Shown here: positions 16,760 through 25,689 of the stretch, one piece after another | Layout of the letters: each line of letters begins with the position of its first letter | Numbering within the stretch: position 1 is the first letter of the stretch | Assembly: GCF_001641635.1 (NCBI RefSeq) | Contig: NZ_LUUB01000125.1 | Coordinates: 174,573-226,606 of the forward strand | DNA from: Bradyrhizobium centrolobii | Lineage (GTDB): Bacteria > Pseudomonadota > Alphaproteobacteria > Rhizobiales > Xanthobacteraceae | Direction: 5' to 3' | Length of the DNA: 52,034 nt | Made by a program: the position numbers and the translations under genes | Notes under the pieces: model-generated | What the model was told of the DNA's origin: nothing | The model's input: the letters and a program-made list of their open reading frames with translations, nothing else | Database searches by the model: none

Positions 16760-17047
16760 CTACTGCCCTCCCCAGCCAGCGGTTACAGGCTGGGTGGTTT
16801 GCGGGTTTTTGGCCTGCGCAGGCGCCGGTGCATTGGTCAGGCAGCGCCGGGCGGCCTCGATTTCGGCCTCCGTCGCACCATGGGATCGCGCCCATGTCTC
16901 TGCGGCGGCAGCGGAATATTTCGCCACATAGTACCTGACGACGGTACAGGAGGCGCGGCGAAAGAGGCCTGGTTGCGGCTCGCCGGCCATCGCGTCTGGC
17001 GCAACGGCGAACAGCGCCGCCGACAGCGCAACTCCTCTGATCAACAT
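16760..17047 (-). CDS. Small secreted protein, unknown
   Basis: This 95-residue protein has a signal peptide (LIRGVALSAALFAVAP, cleavage near DAMAG). The mature part has two cysteines (C34 in RASCTVVRYYVAKYSAAAA and C69 in ARRCLTN) that could form one disulfide. A helical segment SHGATEAEIEAARRCL and a Gln/Thr/Pro-rich tail complete it. It lies 61 bases upstream of parC on the same strand. I recognise it as the kind of small secreted hypothetical protein common in bradyrhizobia, without known function. Confidence 0.7.
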   Translation of the reverse strand: MLIRGVALSAALFAVAPDAMAGEPQPGLFRRASCTVVRYYVAKYSAAAAETWARSHGATEAEIEAARRCLTNAPAPAQAKNPQTTQPVTAGWGGQ

Positions 17048-17151
17048 GTGGACTGTCCCCCCGGTGTGGAACCTGCCCCCAGCAAACTCAGCCGGGGCGA
17101 TCTGGTTCCAGGGAACCCCGTGCCCCGGGGCGGTACAAAGGTGCGGTCAGG

Positions 17152-17904
17152 TCATGGTGCCGGGATCGCGGCCCTCGCCTGTTGCCGCATCAAGGCGTTG
17201 ATGAAGCCGGCCCTCGCGTCGGAATGGCCCTGCCCACGCGGCTCCAGCACATGGCGCAGCAGGAACAGCCCGGTGAGCCGGAAGCCGTCCTGGAGGTCCT
17301 GTTCGGTGAGATCGCCATGCATTTCGCCCTGGCGCAGGAACGGCGGCAGCCGCAACAGCCGGTCGCGCCACGGTTCGCCCGCAGTGCGCGACACCGCGCC
17401 GCCGGATTTGGGCGAGACGTAGATCAGGTCGGTGGTCTGACCCGTCACCGCGCAATTCGCCAGCGCCAGGCCGAAGCCGAGCTCAGAGAGCATCGCCAGC
17501 TCGAAATGGATGAGGTGCACGGCCGCGCCGCCGATGTCGTCGAAATCGTCGAGCGAATGTTCGAGCAGCGCAAATATCTCCCCGTGCGGGTCGCGCTCCG
17601 GCAGAAGCCGCGCAATCGAGGCGAGATGGGTGACGCCGTAGACACCATGGGACGATGCCAGCAACGTGGCCGCGCGCAGCTTCAATCCCTCGATCGCATA
17701 GGTGCCAAGATGCTCGTCGAGCCGCGCCCGCCACACCGCGCGGACGCTGTTCCCCGGCTGCAGAAGCGGGCGCATCCGAGAGCTGGCGCCGCCGCGCACC
17801 AGCCCGAGATGCCGGCCGTGCTCGCGCGTCAGGAGCTCGACGATGGCGCTGGACTCGCCATGCCGCCGCACTCCCAGCACGATGCCTTCGTCGGTCCATT
17901 CCAT
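17152..17904 (-). CDS. recO: DNA repair protein RecO
   Basis: This 250-residue protein helps load RecA through RecFOR at gaps in single-stranded DNA. The N-terminal OB-fold is clear: MEWTDEGIVLGVRRHGESSAIVELLTREHG is the family hallmark (shortened here to EGIVLGVRRHGESSAI), followed by GLVRGGASSR. The helical C-terminal part has the FELAMLSELGFGLAL and CAVTG segments. In alphaproteobacteria the zinc-finger cysteines are often missing, as here. The start at 17904 is chosen because the OB-fold begins there. It belongs to the rnc-era-recO run and is separated from the membrane gene by a repeat. Confidence 0.94.
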   Translation of the reverse strand: MEWTDEGIVLGVRRHGESSAIVELLTREHGRHLGLVRGGASSRMRPLLQPGNSVRAVWRARLDEHLGTYAIEGLKLRAATLLASSHGVYGVTHLASIARLLPERDPHGEIFALLEHSLDDFDDIGGAAVHLIHFELAMLSELGFGLALANCAVTGQTTDLIYVSPKSGGAVSRTAGEPWRDRLLRLPPFLRQGEMHGDLTEQDLQDGFRLTGLFLLRHVLEPRGQGHSDARAGFINALMRQQARAAIPAP

Positions 17905-17936
17905 AAAACGAAGTCTAGCGCATTTCGGGGGATCGC

Positions 17937-18036
17937 AGGGTAGGCAAAGCGAAGCGTGCCCACCAATTTTGATCCGCCCCGCGCAGGCGATCGTGGTGGG
18001 CACGGCGCGCAAGGGCGCGCCTTTGCCCACCCTACG
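17937..18036. repeat. Interspersed inverted repeat (GTAGGGTGGGCAAAG type)
   Basis: GTGCCCACCA (17956-17965) and TGGTGGGCAC (17994-18003) are perfect inverted arms, and the outer parts (GGGTAGGCAAAG against CTTTGCCCACCCTAC) pair as well. The unit has the form of a REP-like element frequent in bradyrhizobia. It sits just upstream of recO and may have separated recO from the era operon or act in its mRNA. Confidence 0.7.
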
Positions 18037-18051
18037 GCATCGCGTGAAACC

Positions 18052-18432
18052 TCACGCGTTGAACCAGCCCTGCGCGTCGCCGGTGAATGAGAAATACAGC
18101 CCGATGGCCGTCAGCACGCAGGAGACGATCTCGATGGCGCTGTCGAGCTCGAGTCCCCGCTCCCCGATGATCTGCGCAAGCGAGATCACCGACAGCACCA
18201 GCGCCGCCGCCAGCACCCAGCGCGGCCAGTTCTTCCGCCACTGCGCCGCGAGCCGGACGAAGTAGACCAGGAGCAGGATCATGCCGCCGGCGAGCAGCGT
18301 CGCCGTCATGATCATCTGGTCCGTCATCTCGGCGTTCGGCGTGCGGTCCTGTACCGCGACCGACAGGGCATCCAGCATCAGCGATGCATAAAGCAGCGCT
18401 TCGAAGCGCTGGACGTTGCGGGGCACGCTCAT
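18052..18432 (-). CDS. Small multi-pass membrane protein, unknown
   Basis: This 126-residue protein has about four predicted transmembrane segments (near 12-30, 40-62, 70-92 and 100-120). The N-terminus MSVPRNVQRFEALLYASL is characteristic of a conserved hypothetical family of rhizobia. It starts 21 bases after the era stop on the same strand, so it is probably the next gene of the lepB-rnc-era operon. No function can be assigned. Confidence 0.75.
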   Translation of the reverse strand: MSVPRNVQRFEALLYASLMLDALSVAVQDRTPNAEMTDQMIMTATLLAGGMILLLVYFVRLAAQWRKNWPRWVLAAALVLSVISLAQIIGERGLELDSAIEIVSCVLTAIGLYFSFTGDAQGWFNA

Positions 18433-18453
18433 CGGATACCGATCTTTTCTTGG

Positions 18454-19380
18454 TTATTCTTTGGGAAATTCCAGGCCCATCTCGCGGTAGCGATCGGGAT
18501 CGTCGCCCCAGTTCTCGCGCACCTTGACGAACAGGAACAGATGCACCGGCACATCGAGGATTTGCATCAGTTCTTTCCGCGAGTCCGCGCCGATCGACTT
18601 GATGGTGGCGCCGCCCTTGCCGAGCACGATCTTGCGCTGGCTCTCGCGTTCCACGAAGATCGTCTGCTCGATGCGCACCGACTTGTCCTTGCGCTCCTCC
18701 CACTTGTCGGTCTCGACCGTGGACTGGTAGGGCAATTCCTGGTGCAGCTTCTGATAGATCTTCTCCCGCGTGATCTCGGCCGCCAGCTGCCGCATCGGCG
18801 CGTCCGACATCTGGTCCTCGGGATAGAGGAACGGCCCCGGCGGCACCATCTCGGCGAGCGTGTGGCGGATGTCGTCGACGCCGTCGCCCGACAGCGCCGA
18901 GATCATGAAGGTCTTCGCGAACGGCATGCGCTCGTTGGCGGCCTGCGCCAGCGCCAGCAGCTTCTCGCGCTGGACCAGGTCGACCTTGTTGATCACCAGG
19001 ATCTTCTCGTGATTGACGTTTGCTGCCTTGGTGAGGATCGCCTCGGCCTCGTCGTCGATCCCCATCTTGGCGTCGAGCAGCACGCAGACGAGATCGGCGT
19101 CATGCGCCCCGCTCCAGGCGGTCGAGACCATGGCGCGGTCGAGCCGGCGCTTGGGCAAGAAGATACCTGGCGTGTCGACCAGGATGATCTGTGCATTGTT
19201 CTCGATGACGATGCCGCGGATCAGCGCGCGCGTCGTCTGCACCTTGCGCGAGACGATCGTGACCTTGGCGCCGACCAACGCATTGACCAGCGTGGACTTG
19301 CCGACATTGGGGGCGCCGATCAGCGCCACGAAGCCGCAGCGTGTCGCGGGCGGCGTCGCGTCGCTCGTTTCAGTGGTCAT
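18454..19380 (-). CDS. era: GTPase Era, 30S assembly factor
   Basis: This 308-residue GTPase binds the 3' end of 16S rRNA and aids 30S maturation. G1 is GAPNVGKST, G3 is DTPG and G4 is NKVD, followed by a C-terminal KH domain with GKGGATIKSIG. It overlaps rnc by 11 bases (rnc stop 19370-19372, era ATG 19378-19380), which indicates coupling of rRNA processing and assembly genes. The start is fixed by the overlap and by MTTETSD leading directly into the G domain. Confidence 0.97.
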   Translation of the reverse strand: MTTETSDATPPATRCGFVALIGAPNVGKSTLVNALVGAKVTIVSRKVQTTRALIRGIVIENNAQIILVDTPGIFLPKRRLDRAMVSTAWSGAHDADLVCVLLDAKMGIDDEAEAILTKAANVNHEKILVINKVDLVQREKLLALAQAANERMPFAKTFMISALSGDGVDDIRHTLAEMVPPGPFLYPEDQMSDAPMRQLAAEITREKIYQKLHQELPYQSTVETDKWEERKDKSVRIEQTIFVERESQRKIVLGKGGATIKSIGADSRKELMQILDVPVHLFLFVKVRENWGDDPDRYREMGLEFPKE

Positions 19381-20185
19381 TGCCGCCGCCGACGCCTTCG
19401 CGTTCGATCATGACGGAGGCCGCGACCTTCTCCGCCGCGCGCTTGCTGCCGCCGACGCCTTCCGCCGACTCCAGCCCCGGCAGGTCGACGGCGACGCGGA
19501 ACTGCGGATCGTGGTGCGGGCCGGTGCGCTCGACCTCGCGATAGACCGGCGTCGGCAGCCCCTTCCCCTGCGCCCATTCCTGGAGCACGGTCTTGGGATC
19601 GCGCAGCGGCCGCCGCGGCTTGTGCATGCGCTCGGTCCAGTTGCGCTTGACGAAGTCGGCCGCGGCCGCGTGACCGCCGTCGAGGAAGATGGCGCCGATC
19701 ACGGCTTCGCAGATGTCGCCGAGCACGCTCTTGCGCAGTCTCGCATCGGCGCTGGGGCCGACCGAGCCCAGTTTGACGTCGTCGAGCAGGCCGAGCGACT
19801 TGGCGACGTCGGCGCAGCTCTCCTTGCGCACGAGCTCGGCCAGGCGCTTGGACAGCTCGCCCTCATCGGCGTTCGGGAAGGCGTGATAGAGCATGTCGGA
19901 GACGACGAGTCCGAGCACGTGGTCGCCGAGGAATTCGAGCCGCTGATAGCTGTCGCCGCGCTTGCGCCCGGACTTCAGCGCCGAGACATGCGTGATCGCC
20001 TGCATCAGCAGGTTCGGATCGGCAAAGCCGTGTCCGATGCGCGCCTCGAGCGCCGCGTTCGCCCCCTTGGCCTTGGCGCTCCGCGCCCGCTTCTTCTTCG
20101 CGGGTGTTTTGGGAGCGGCTTCGCCTTCAGGGCTCACTGGCGCCTCGGTCGTTGGGATCGCTATGTCCTTGGCTTCATCTTTCAT
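19370..20185 (-). CDS. rnc: Ribonuclease III
   Basis: This 271-residue double-strand RNase processes rRNA precursors and regulatory duplexes. The catalytic motif RLEFLGDHVLGLVV is intact, and the double-stranded-RNA-binding domain occupies the last 75 residues (LQEWAQGKGLPTPVY through GGSKRAAEKVAA). An N-terminal extension of about 45 residues is Ala/Pro/Lys-rich and probably disordered; such extensions are common in bradyrhizobia. ATG 20185 overlaps the lepB stop (ATGA), so the two genes are coupled. Confidence 0.96.
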   Translation of the reverse strand: MKDEAKDIAIPTTEAPVSPEGEAAPKTPAKKKRARSAKAKGANAALEARIGHGFADPNLLMQAITHVSALKSGRKRGDSYQRLEFLGDHVLGLVVSDMLYHAFPNADEGELSKRLAELVRKESCADVAKSLGLLDDVKLGSVGPSADARLRKSVLGDICEAVIGAIFLDGGHAAAADFVKRNWTERMHKPRRPLRDPKTVLQEWAQGKGLPTPVYREVERTGPHHDPQFRVAVDLPGLESAEGVGGSKRAAEKVAASVMIEREGVGGGNDH

Positions 20186-20943
20186 CGGACGATTTTGAAG
20201 AACCGGTTCCAGCGCACCGCCCACGGCCAGCGCCAGAACATCCAGGCGTGCTCGCCTTCGGCGATGGAGAAGAAGATCATTTGAGCGCGGCCGATCAGAT
20301 TCTCCGCGGGCACGTAGCCGACCTGGCCGAGGAAGCGGCTGTCGGTGGAGTTGTCGCGGTTGTCGCCCATCATGAAGAAATGGCCGGGCGGCACGGTGTA
20401 GACGTTGGTGTTGTCCATGTAGCCGTTATCGGCGCAGTCCAGCGTCTCATAGGACACGCCATTGGGCAGCGTTTCCTTCCAGCGCTTCACCCGCGCCGTC
20501 CCGCCTTCTGAGCCGCACGGATCCTCGCCGACATACTCGCTCATGCGCTGCCGCTCGACCGGGGTGTCGTTGATGTAGAGCAGCCCGTCCTTCATCTGGA
20601 TGCGGTCACCGGGGAGCCCGATCACGCGCTTGATGTAGTCGGTCGAGTCATCCTTCGGCAGCCGAAACACGACGATGTCGCCGCGGTTCGGGTCCGAGCC
20701 CCAGATCCGCCCTGAGAACAGCGGCGGCGAGAACGGGATCGAGTAGTGGCTGTAGCCGTAGGAGTATTTCGAGACGAACAGATAATCGCCGACCAGCAGC
20801 GTCGCCTTCATCGAGCCGGAAGGGATGTTGAAGGGCTGGAACAGGAAGGTACGGATCACCAGCGCGATCAGGAGAGCGTGGATCACGACCCGGATGGTTT
20901 CGCCAAGGCCGCTCTCAGATTTTGTTCCCGAAGTCACGCTCAT
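20182..20943 (-). CDS. lepB: Signal peptidase I
   Basis: This 253-residue membrane protease removes signal peptides from exported proteins. It has one N-terminal transmembrane helix (about 15-37). The catalytic serine is S44 in PSGSMKATL and the general-base lysine is K105 in DYIKRVIGLPGD. Box E is GDNRDNSTDSR. The Cys pair in GEDPCGS and ETLDCADNG may form a disulfide. It is the first gene of a lepB-rnc-era run, with 249 bases to acpS. Confidence 0.96.
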   Translation of the reverse strand: MSVTSGTKSESGLGETIRVVIHALLIALVIRTFLFQPFNIPSGSMKATLLVGDYLFVSKYSYGYSHYSIPFSPPLFSGRIWGSDPNRGDIVVFRLPKDDSTDYIKRVIGLPGDRIQMKDGLLYINDTPVERQRMSEYVGEDPCGSEGGTARVKRWKETLPNGVSYETLDCADNGYMDNTNVYTVPPGHFFMMGDNRDNSTDSRFLGQVGYVPAENLIGRAQMIFFSIAEGEHAWMFWRWPWAVRWNRFFKIVR

Positions 20944-21192
20944 TGCTCTCTCAATTCCGGCCGGCGGTCACAGAGCGCCCTCCTCCCGCGAACAGCCCAC
21001 CGGTTCGCGGCGCAAGGAGATTGTCCTGATTCTGATAATGAGGGCCAATTCCGGCGTAAAGCCGAATTCGCCCAGGCTGATTTGCGCCCGCGGACTTTTA
21101 GACGGTTGTCGGGGTCCACGCAATCAAGGATCGCATCAAAACTTCATAAGATATTGATTTTCAACGAGAATTATAAAATAACCGCACCCCCG

Positions 21193-21612
21193 TCAGGGCT
21201 TCGCCAGCGGGATGGCGGAAATGACGACAAACGCCTGCGCCAGTGGCCAGTCGTCGGTGATCGAAAGGTCGATCCGCGCCTCGAACCCCACTGGCGTCAG
21301 GGCCTGGAGCCTGGCCAGCGCGCCGCCGGTCAGTTGCATGGTGGGCCGGCCCCCCGGCAGATTGACCACCCCCATGTCGCGCCACCAGACGCCCCGCCGG
21401 ATACCGGTGCCTAGCGCCTTCGAGCAGGCCTCCTTGGCGGCAAACCGCTTGGCATAGGTCGCCACCACCATCCGGTCGTTCTTGGCGCGCCGCTCGGCCT
21501 TGGCCCGCTCGGCTTCGGTGAAGATGCGATCGAGGAAACGCTCGCCGTGGCGGTCGATCACCTTGGCGACGCGCGTGATGTCGATCAGGTCGGAGCCGAT
21601 GCCGATGATCAT
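21193..21612 (-). CDS. acpS: Holo-[acyl-carrier-protein] synthase
   Basis: This 139-residue enzyme transfers phosphopantetheine from CoA to ACP. The Mg-binding acids are D8 (IIGIGSDLIDITR) and E61 (FAAKEACSKALGTG). The ATG at 21612 overlaps the pdxJ TGA (ATGA), which sets the start and links the two genes. The length is typical for the short trimeric AcpS type. Confidence 0.95.
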   Translation of the reverse strand: MIIGIGSDLIDITRVAKVIDRHGERFLDRIFTEAERAKAERRAKNDRMVVATYAKRFAAKEACSKALGTGIRRGVWWRDMGVVNLPGGRPTMQLTGGALARLQALTPVGFEARIDLSITDDWPLAQAFVVISAIPLAKP

Positions 21613-22361
21613 GCCCGGCTCCGGCCACGGTCCATCGCCGCGCGCATGCTGCGGACCGTCTCGGCGAGGCCAACGAAGAGGGCTTCGCCGATCATGTAGT
21701 AGCCGATGTTGAGCTCGACGATCTCCGGCAGCGCCGCGATCTTTTCCGCCGTCGCATAGTCCAGCCCGTGCCCCGCATGGACCTCCAGCCCCGCCGCCCG
21801 CGCGAGCTTTGCCCCCGCGACGATCCGCTGCCATTCGGCCTCGGCCTTCTCAGTGTGGCCATCGACCACGGCATCGCACCAGGCGCCGGTGTGAATCTCG
21901 ATCACGGGCGCGCGCAGCCGCGCTGCCATTTCGATCTGCTGGGGATCGGCCGCGATGAACAGCGAGACGCGGATGCCGGCATCGTTCAGCCGCGCAATGT
22001 AAGGCGCGAGCTGGTTGTGCTGGCCGACCACGTCGAGGCCGCCTTCGGTCGTCACCTCCTGGCGGCGCTCCGGCACCAGGCACACCGCGTGCGGCCTGGT
22101 GGCGAGCGAGATGCGCAACATGTCGTCGGTGGCCGCCATCTCGAAATTAAGCGGCTTGGAGATCTCGGCCTTCAGCCGTGCCATGTCATCATCGCGGATG
22201 TGCCGGCGGTCCTCGCGCAAGTGCGCGGTGATGCCGTCGGCGCCGGCCTCGATCGCAAGCAGCGCCGCGCGCACCGGGTCGGGATTGCGGCCACCCCGCG
22301 CGTTACGCAGGGTCGCGACATGGTCGACGTTGACGCCGAGGCGAAGCGGAAGAGCAGGCAT
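21609..22361 (-). CDS. pdxJ: Pyridoxine 5'-phosphate synthase
   Basis: This 250-residue TIM-barrel enzyme condenses 3-amino-2-oxopropyl phosphate with deoxyxylulose 5-phosphate to form pyridoxine phosphate, the last step of DXP-dependent vitamin B6 synthesis. Motifs include RLGVNVDHVATLRNARGG at the start, HLREDRRHI, EVHAGHGLDY and ELNIGYYMIGEALFVGL. The ATG at 22361 (MPALPLRLG) matches the family start. It heads the pdxJ-acpS pair. Confidence 0.96.
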   Translation of the reverse strand: MPALPLRLGVNVDHVATLRNARGGRNPDPVRAALLAIEAGADGITAHLREDRRHIRDDDMARLKAEISKPLNFEMAATDDMLRISLATRPHAVCLVPERRQEVTTEGGLDVVGQHNQLAPYIARLNDAGIRVSLFIAADPQQIEMAARLRAPVIEIHTGAWCDAVVDGHTEKAEAEWQRIVAGAKLARAAGLEVHAGHGLDYATAEKIAALPEIVELNIGYYMIGEALFVGLAETVRSMRAAMDRGRSRA

Positions 22362-22436
22362 TGCAAGGCTCACGTAGGTGACACTTCCCAACACGTCATG
22401 CGCGGCTCGATCGCGCAGCCATCCCTTGTGAGATGG

Positions 22437-22459
22437 GTTGCCGGGTCAAATCCGGCAAC
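22437..22459. terminator. Hairpin between rsh and pdxJ
   Basis: GTTGCCGG (22437-22444) and CCGGCAAC (22452-22459) form a perfect 8-bp stem with a 7-base loop just after the rsh stop. There is no long T-run on the minus strand, so termination may be partial. It could equally be a short intergenic repeat. Confidence 0.5.
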
Positions 22460-22467
22460 GACGAGCT

Positions 22468-24759
22468 TCATCCATTAACACGTTCGACGCGGGCGACGAC
22501 CGCCTTCGCGCGCAACTGGGCTATGATCGCGCTCAGGTGCTTCAGATCGTAGACTTCGAGGTCGATGGTCGTCTCCGTGAAGTCGGGCGAGCGGCGCTGC
22601 ATGCTGATATTGTCAATGTTGCCGTCATGTTCGGCGATCACGGTCGCGATCTGCGCGAGCGCGCCTGGCTCGTTGACGTTCTCGACCTTGATGCGGGCCG
22701 GGAAGCGCTGCGGGGTGCTGTCCTCGATATCCCAGCGCACGTCCAGCCAGCGCTCGGGCTCCTCCTCGAAATCCTTCAGGGCCGGCGACTGGATCGGATA
22801 GATGGTGATCCCCTCGGCCGGCGTGACGATGCCGACGATGCGATCGCCGGGGACGGCGCCACCGTTCGGCGCGAACTTGACCGGCAGGTCGGAATTGATG
22901 CCGCGGATCGGAATCGCGACTGGGCTGCGCGGCGCCTCGACGACGACCTTCTCCTTGAGCTTGGCAGCTAACCCCTTCTTGCCGGCATAGCGCGCGACGC
23001 GCTCCTCCTTGTAGTCGGGGTACATGGCGCGGGCAACGTCGGAAGCCTTGATCTCGCCGCGGCCGACCGCCGCCATGACGTCGTCGATCGAGGCGCGCGC
23101 GAGCCGCGGCAGTGCGCCCTTCAGCTTGTCGTCGGCATAGTCGATCTTGGCGCGCTCGAACAGGCGCTCGACGATGCGTCGGCCGAGACCGGCATATTGA
23201 TCGCGCACGGCCGTGCGCGTGGCGCGCCGGATCGCGGCGCGCGCCTTGCCGGTGACCGCGAGCGATTCCCAGGCTGACGGCGGCGCCGATTGCGCCTCCG
23301 AGGTCAGAACCTCGACTTCGTCGCCATTCTGGAGTTCCGATGACAGCGGCGCGAACTTGCCGTTGATCTTGCAGCCCACCGCGCTGTTGCCGACGTCGGT
23401 ATGCACGGCATAGGCGAAATCGATCACGTTGGCGTGGCGCGGCAGCGCGATCAGCTTGCCCTTTGGGGTGAAGCAGAACACCTGGTCGTGGAACAGTTCG
23501 AGCTTGGTGTGCTCGAGGAATTCCTCGGGGTTGGCGCTCTCCGACAGGATGCCGACGGTGTGGCGCAGCCAGGCGAACGCATTGGACTCGCGCTTGAGGA
23601 ATTCGGTCGGCGAGCCGACACCCTCCTTGTAAAAGACGTGCGCGGCGATGCCGCGCTCGGCGATCTGGTCCATCTCCTCGGTGCGGATCTGGAGTTCCAC
23701 GCGCTGGTTACCGGGACCGATCACCGTGGTGTGGATCGAGCGATAATCGTTCTGCTTGGGCGTTGAGATGTAGTCCTTGAAACGCCCTGGCACGACCGGC
23801 CAGGTGGTGTGGACGATTCCCAGCGCGCGGTAGCAGGCTGCAACGTCCGTCACGACGATGCGGAACCCGAAGATGTCGGACAGCTGTTCAAAGCCGACCG
23901 ACTTGCGCTCCATCTTGGTCCAGATCGAGAACGGCTTCTTGCGCCGGCCATACACCCGCGCGCCGAGGCCATTGTGGCGCAGGTTGTTGGAGAGCTGGGT
24001 CTCGATCTCGCCGATCAGGTTGCGGTTGCGTTCGGCGAGCGAGTCGAGACGCTGCATCACCACCGAATAGGCTTCGGGATCGAGGGTGCGGAAGGACAGA
24101 TCCTCCAGCTCCTCGCGCATTTGCTGCATGCCCATGCGTCCGGCGAGCGGCGCATAAATATCCAGCGTCTCCTCGGCGATGCGGCGGCGCGATTCCGGCG
24201 GCACGAATTCCAGCGTGCGCATGTTGTGCAGGCGGTCGGCGAGCTTGACCAGGAGAACGCGGACGTCGTCGGCGATCGCGAGCAGCAGTTTGCGCAGATT
24301 CTCGGCCTGCTTGGCTTCGCGCGATACCAGCTCGAGTCGCTTCAGCTTGGTCAGGCCCTCGACCAGCGCGCCGATCTCCGGCCCGAAGAGCTGGTCGATC
24401 TCGGCGCGGGTCGCCTCGGTGTCTTCGATCGTGTCGTGGAGCAGCGCGGCCACGATGGTCGCATCGTCGAGCTTCAGGTCGGTGAGAATCGCCGCCACTT
24501 CGAGGGGGTGCGAGAAATAGGGATCGCCCGAGGCGCGGGTCTGCGAGCCATGCGCCTTCATGGCGTAGACATAGGCGCGGTTCAGCAGGTCCTCGTCGGT
24601 GTTGGGATTGTAGGATCTGACACGCTCGACGAGGTCATATTGACGCATCATGCGCGCGCGCGGCTTCGCCGGTCGCGCCCCTGCCGGCGCAGTCGGGGCC
24701 ACGGCAACCGATTCGGTTGCGGCCAGCATCTGCGTTTGTCTCCGGCGCCGATACACCAT
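22468..24759 (-). CDS. rsh: Bifunctional (p)ppGpp synthetase/hydrolase
   Basis: This 763-residue protein is the single RelA/SpoT homologue expected in alphaproteobacteria. It makes and degrades (p)ppGpp in the stringent response. The HD hydrolase domain has LLHDTIEDT and KLADRLHNMRTL. The synthetase domain has GRRKKPFSIWTKMERK and the loop DIFGFRIVV, with basic residues (RRKK) of the bifunctional type. TGS and ACT domains follow (about 410-470 and 685-760). ATG 24759 has a CAGGA ribosome-binding site. Internal ATGs (24729, 24651) would remove only a low-complexity tail. It lies just downstream of rpoZ. Confidence 0.95.
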   Translation of the reverse strand: MVYRRRRQTQMLAATESVAVAPTAPAGARPAKPRARMMRQYDLVERVRSYNPNTDEDLLNRAYVYAMKAHGSQTRASGDPYFSHPLEVAAILTDLKLDDATIVAALLHDTIEDTEATRAEIDQLFGPEIGALVEGLTKLKRLELVSREAKQAENLRKLLLAIADDVRVLLVKLADRLHNMRTLEFVPPESRRRIAEETLDIYAPLAGRMGMQQMREELEDLSFRTLDPEAYSVVMQRLDSLAERNRNLIGEIETQLSNNLRHNGLGARVYGRRKKPFSIWTKMERKSVGFEQLSDIFGFRIVVTDVAACYRALGIVHTTWPVVPGRFKDYISTPKQNDYRSIHTTVIGPGNQRVELQIRTEEMDQIAERGIAAHVFYKEGVGSPTEFLKRESNAFAWLRHTVGILSESANPEEFLEHTKLELFHDQVFCFTPKGKLIALPRHANVIDFAYAVHTDVGNSAVGCKINGKFAPLSSELQNGDEVEVLTSEAQSAPPSAWESLAVTGKARAAIRRATRTAVRDQYAGLGRRIVERLFERAKIDYADDKLKGALPRLARASIDDVMAAVGRGEIKASDVARAMYPDYKEERVARYAGKKGLAAKLKEKVVVEAPRSPVAIPIRGINSDLPVKFAPNGGAVPGDRIVGIVTPAEGITIYPIQSPALKDFEEEPERWLDVRWDIEDSTPQRFPARIKVENVNEPGALAQIATVIAEHDGNIDNISMQRRSPDFTETTIDLEVYDLKHLSAIIAQLRAKAVVARVERVNG

Positions 24760-24897
24760 GCATTCCTGCCTTCAAACGGGCCACCAAAACGCCCGTTGTA
24801 TACACCTTAGCCCTCGATCACGCGCAGTTCCGATCAATTCAATGACAGCGGACGACGCCAACCGACAACTCTATGGTAACCACGAAAAGGCCAACAA

Positions 24898-24926
24898 AAG
24901 CAAAGGCCCGAACGCGGGTTCGGGCC
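24898..24926 (-). terminator. Rho-independent terminator of rpoZ
   Basis: GGCCCGAAC (24905-24913) and GTTCGGGCC (24918-24926) make a perfect 9-bp stem with a 4-base loop. Read on the minus strand, it is followed by a T-rich tract (CTTTGCTTTTG). It would separate rpoZ transcription from rsh. Confidence 0.8.
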
Positions 24927-24967
24927 TCTGATAAGATCACAAGAATTCGACGGCAGCGACGGGACGA

Positions 24968-25360
24968 TTACTCGTCCTCCTCGGGCTGCTCCTCCGGCGG
25001 CGCGAGGCCTTCGAGACCCTTCAGGAGCTCCTCTTCGGTCATGCGCTCGACGGCAACTTCGGTATCGTCGGCATCGACGCTCGCGCCCGCGGAACCGATC
25101 AGCGGCACGGTATCGGGCTCGGGCTCGTCAACCTCGACGAACTTCTGGAGGGAGTGCACCAGCTCCTCGCGGAGGTCCTCCGGCGAGATGGTCTGGTCGG
25201 CGATTTCGCGCAAAGAGACAACAGGGTTCTTGTCGTTATCGCGGTCAACCGTTAGTTGTGAACCGGACGAAATCATGCGGGCGCGGTGGGCGGCCAGCAG
25301 GACCAGGTCAAACCGGTTGTCGACCTTGTCGATACAATCTTCTACGGTGACGCGAGCCAT
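24968..25360 (-). CDS. rpoZ: RNA polymerase omega subunit
   Basis: This 130-residue protein stabilises the beta-prime subunit and in other bacteria supports ppGpp binding to RNA polymerase. The conserved N-terminus MARVTVEDCIDKVDNRFDL and LAAHRARMI are diagnostic. The C-terminal extension is very acidic (ends PPEEQPEEDE), as in other alphaproteobacterial omegas. ATG 25360 is the family start; the in-frame ATG at 25390 is less likely. The placement before rsh is widely conserved. Confidence 0.96.
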   Translation of the reverse strand: MARVTVEDCIDKVDNRFDLVLLAAHRARMISSGSQLTVDRDNDKNPVVSLREIADQTISPEDLREELVHSLQKFVEVDEPEPDTVPLIGSAGASVDADDTEVAVERMTEEELLKGLEGLAPPEEQPEEDE

Positions 25361-25689
25361 GGACTGTCGCTCCGCTGTGGGTGGGACCAAATATGTCGAT
25401 GATGAGGGCTAGTTATAGGGGCCGGGGCGGTTTCGCAAGACCATTTTGTGATTTGGCCTCGCCAAACGGCTTTGGTACCCCCAAATTGGGATTAGGATGG
25501 GTGGTTTTCCGGACTACCATAGAGGGCGGGACCGAGCTTGTGCACCACCGCCATAACTATACCTTGATTGCCCCGACTTCTCCGGATTTGCGGTTTCGAC
25601 GGGTCTTGGCAGCACTTTAACAACTGCGTGGCTTACTGCCGCCGCGCCAACAATAAACGATTAATCACGAACACTACGCGAGCAACTGA
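25361..25689. other. Intergenic region between rpoZ and the NYN gene
   Basis: This 329-base divergent region must hold the promoters of both rpoZ and the NYN gene. I see no gene, repeat or strong hairpin. The stretch next to the NYN start (about 25645-25690) is more AT-rich, which fits a promoter. Confidence 0.5.
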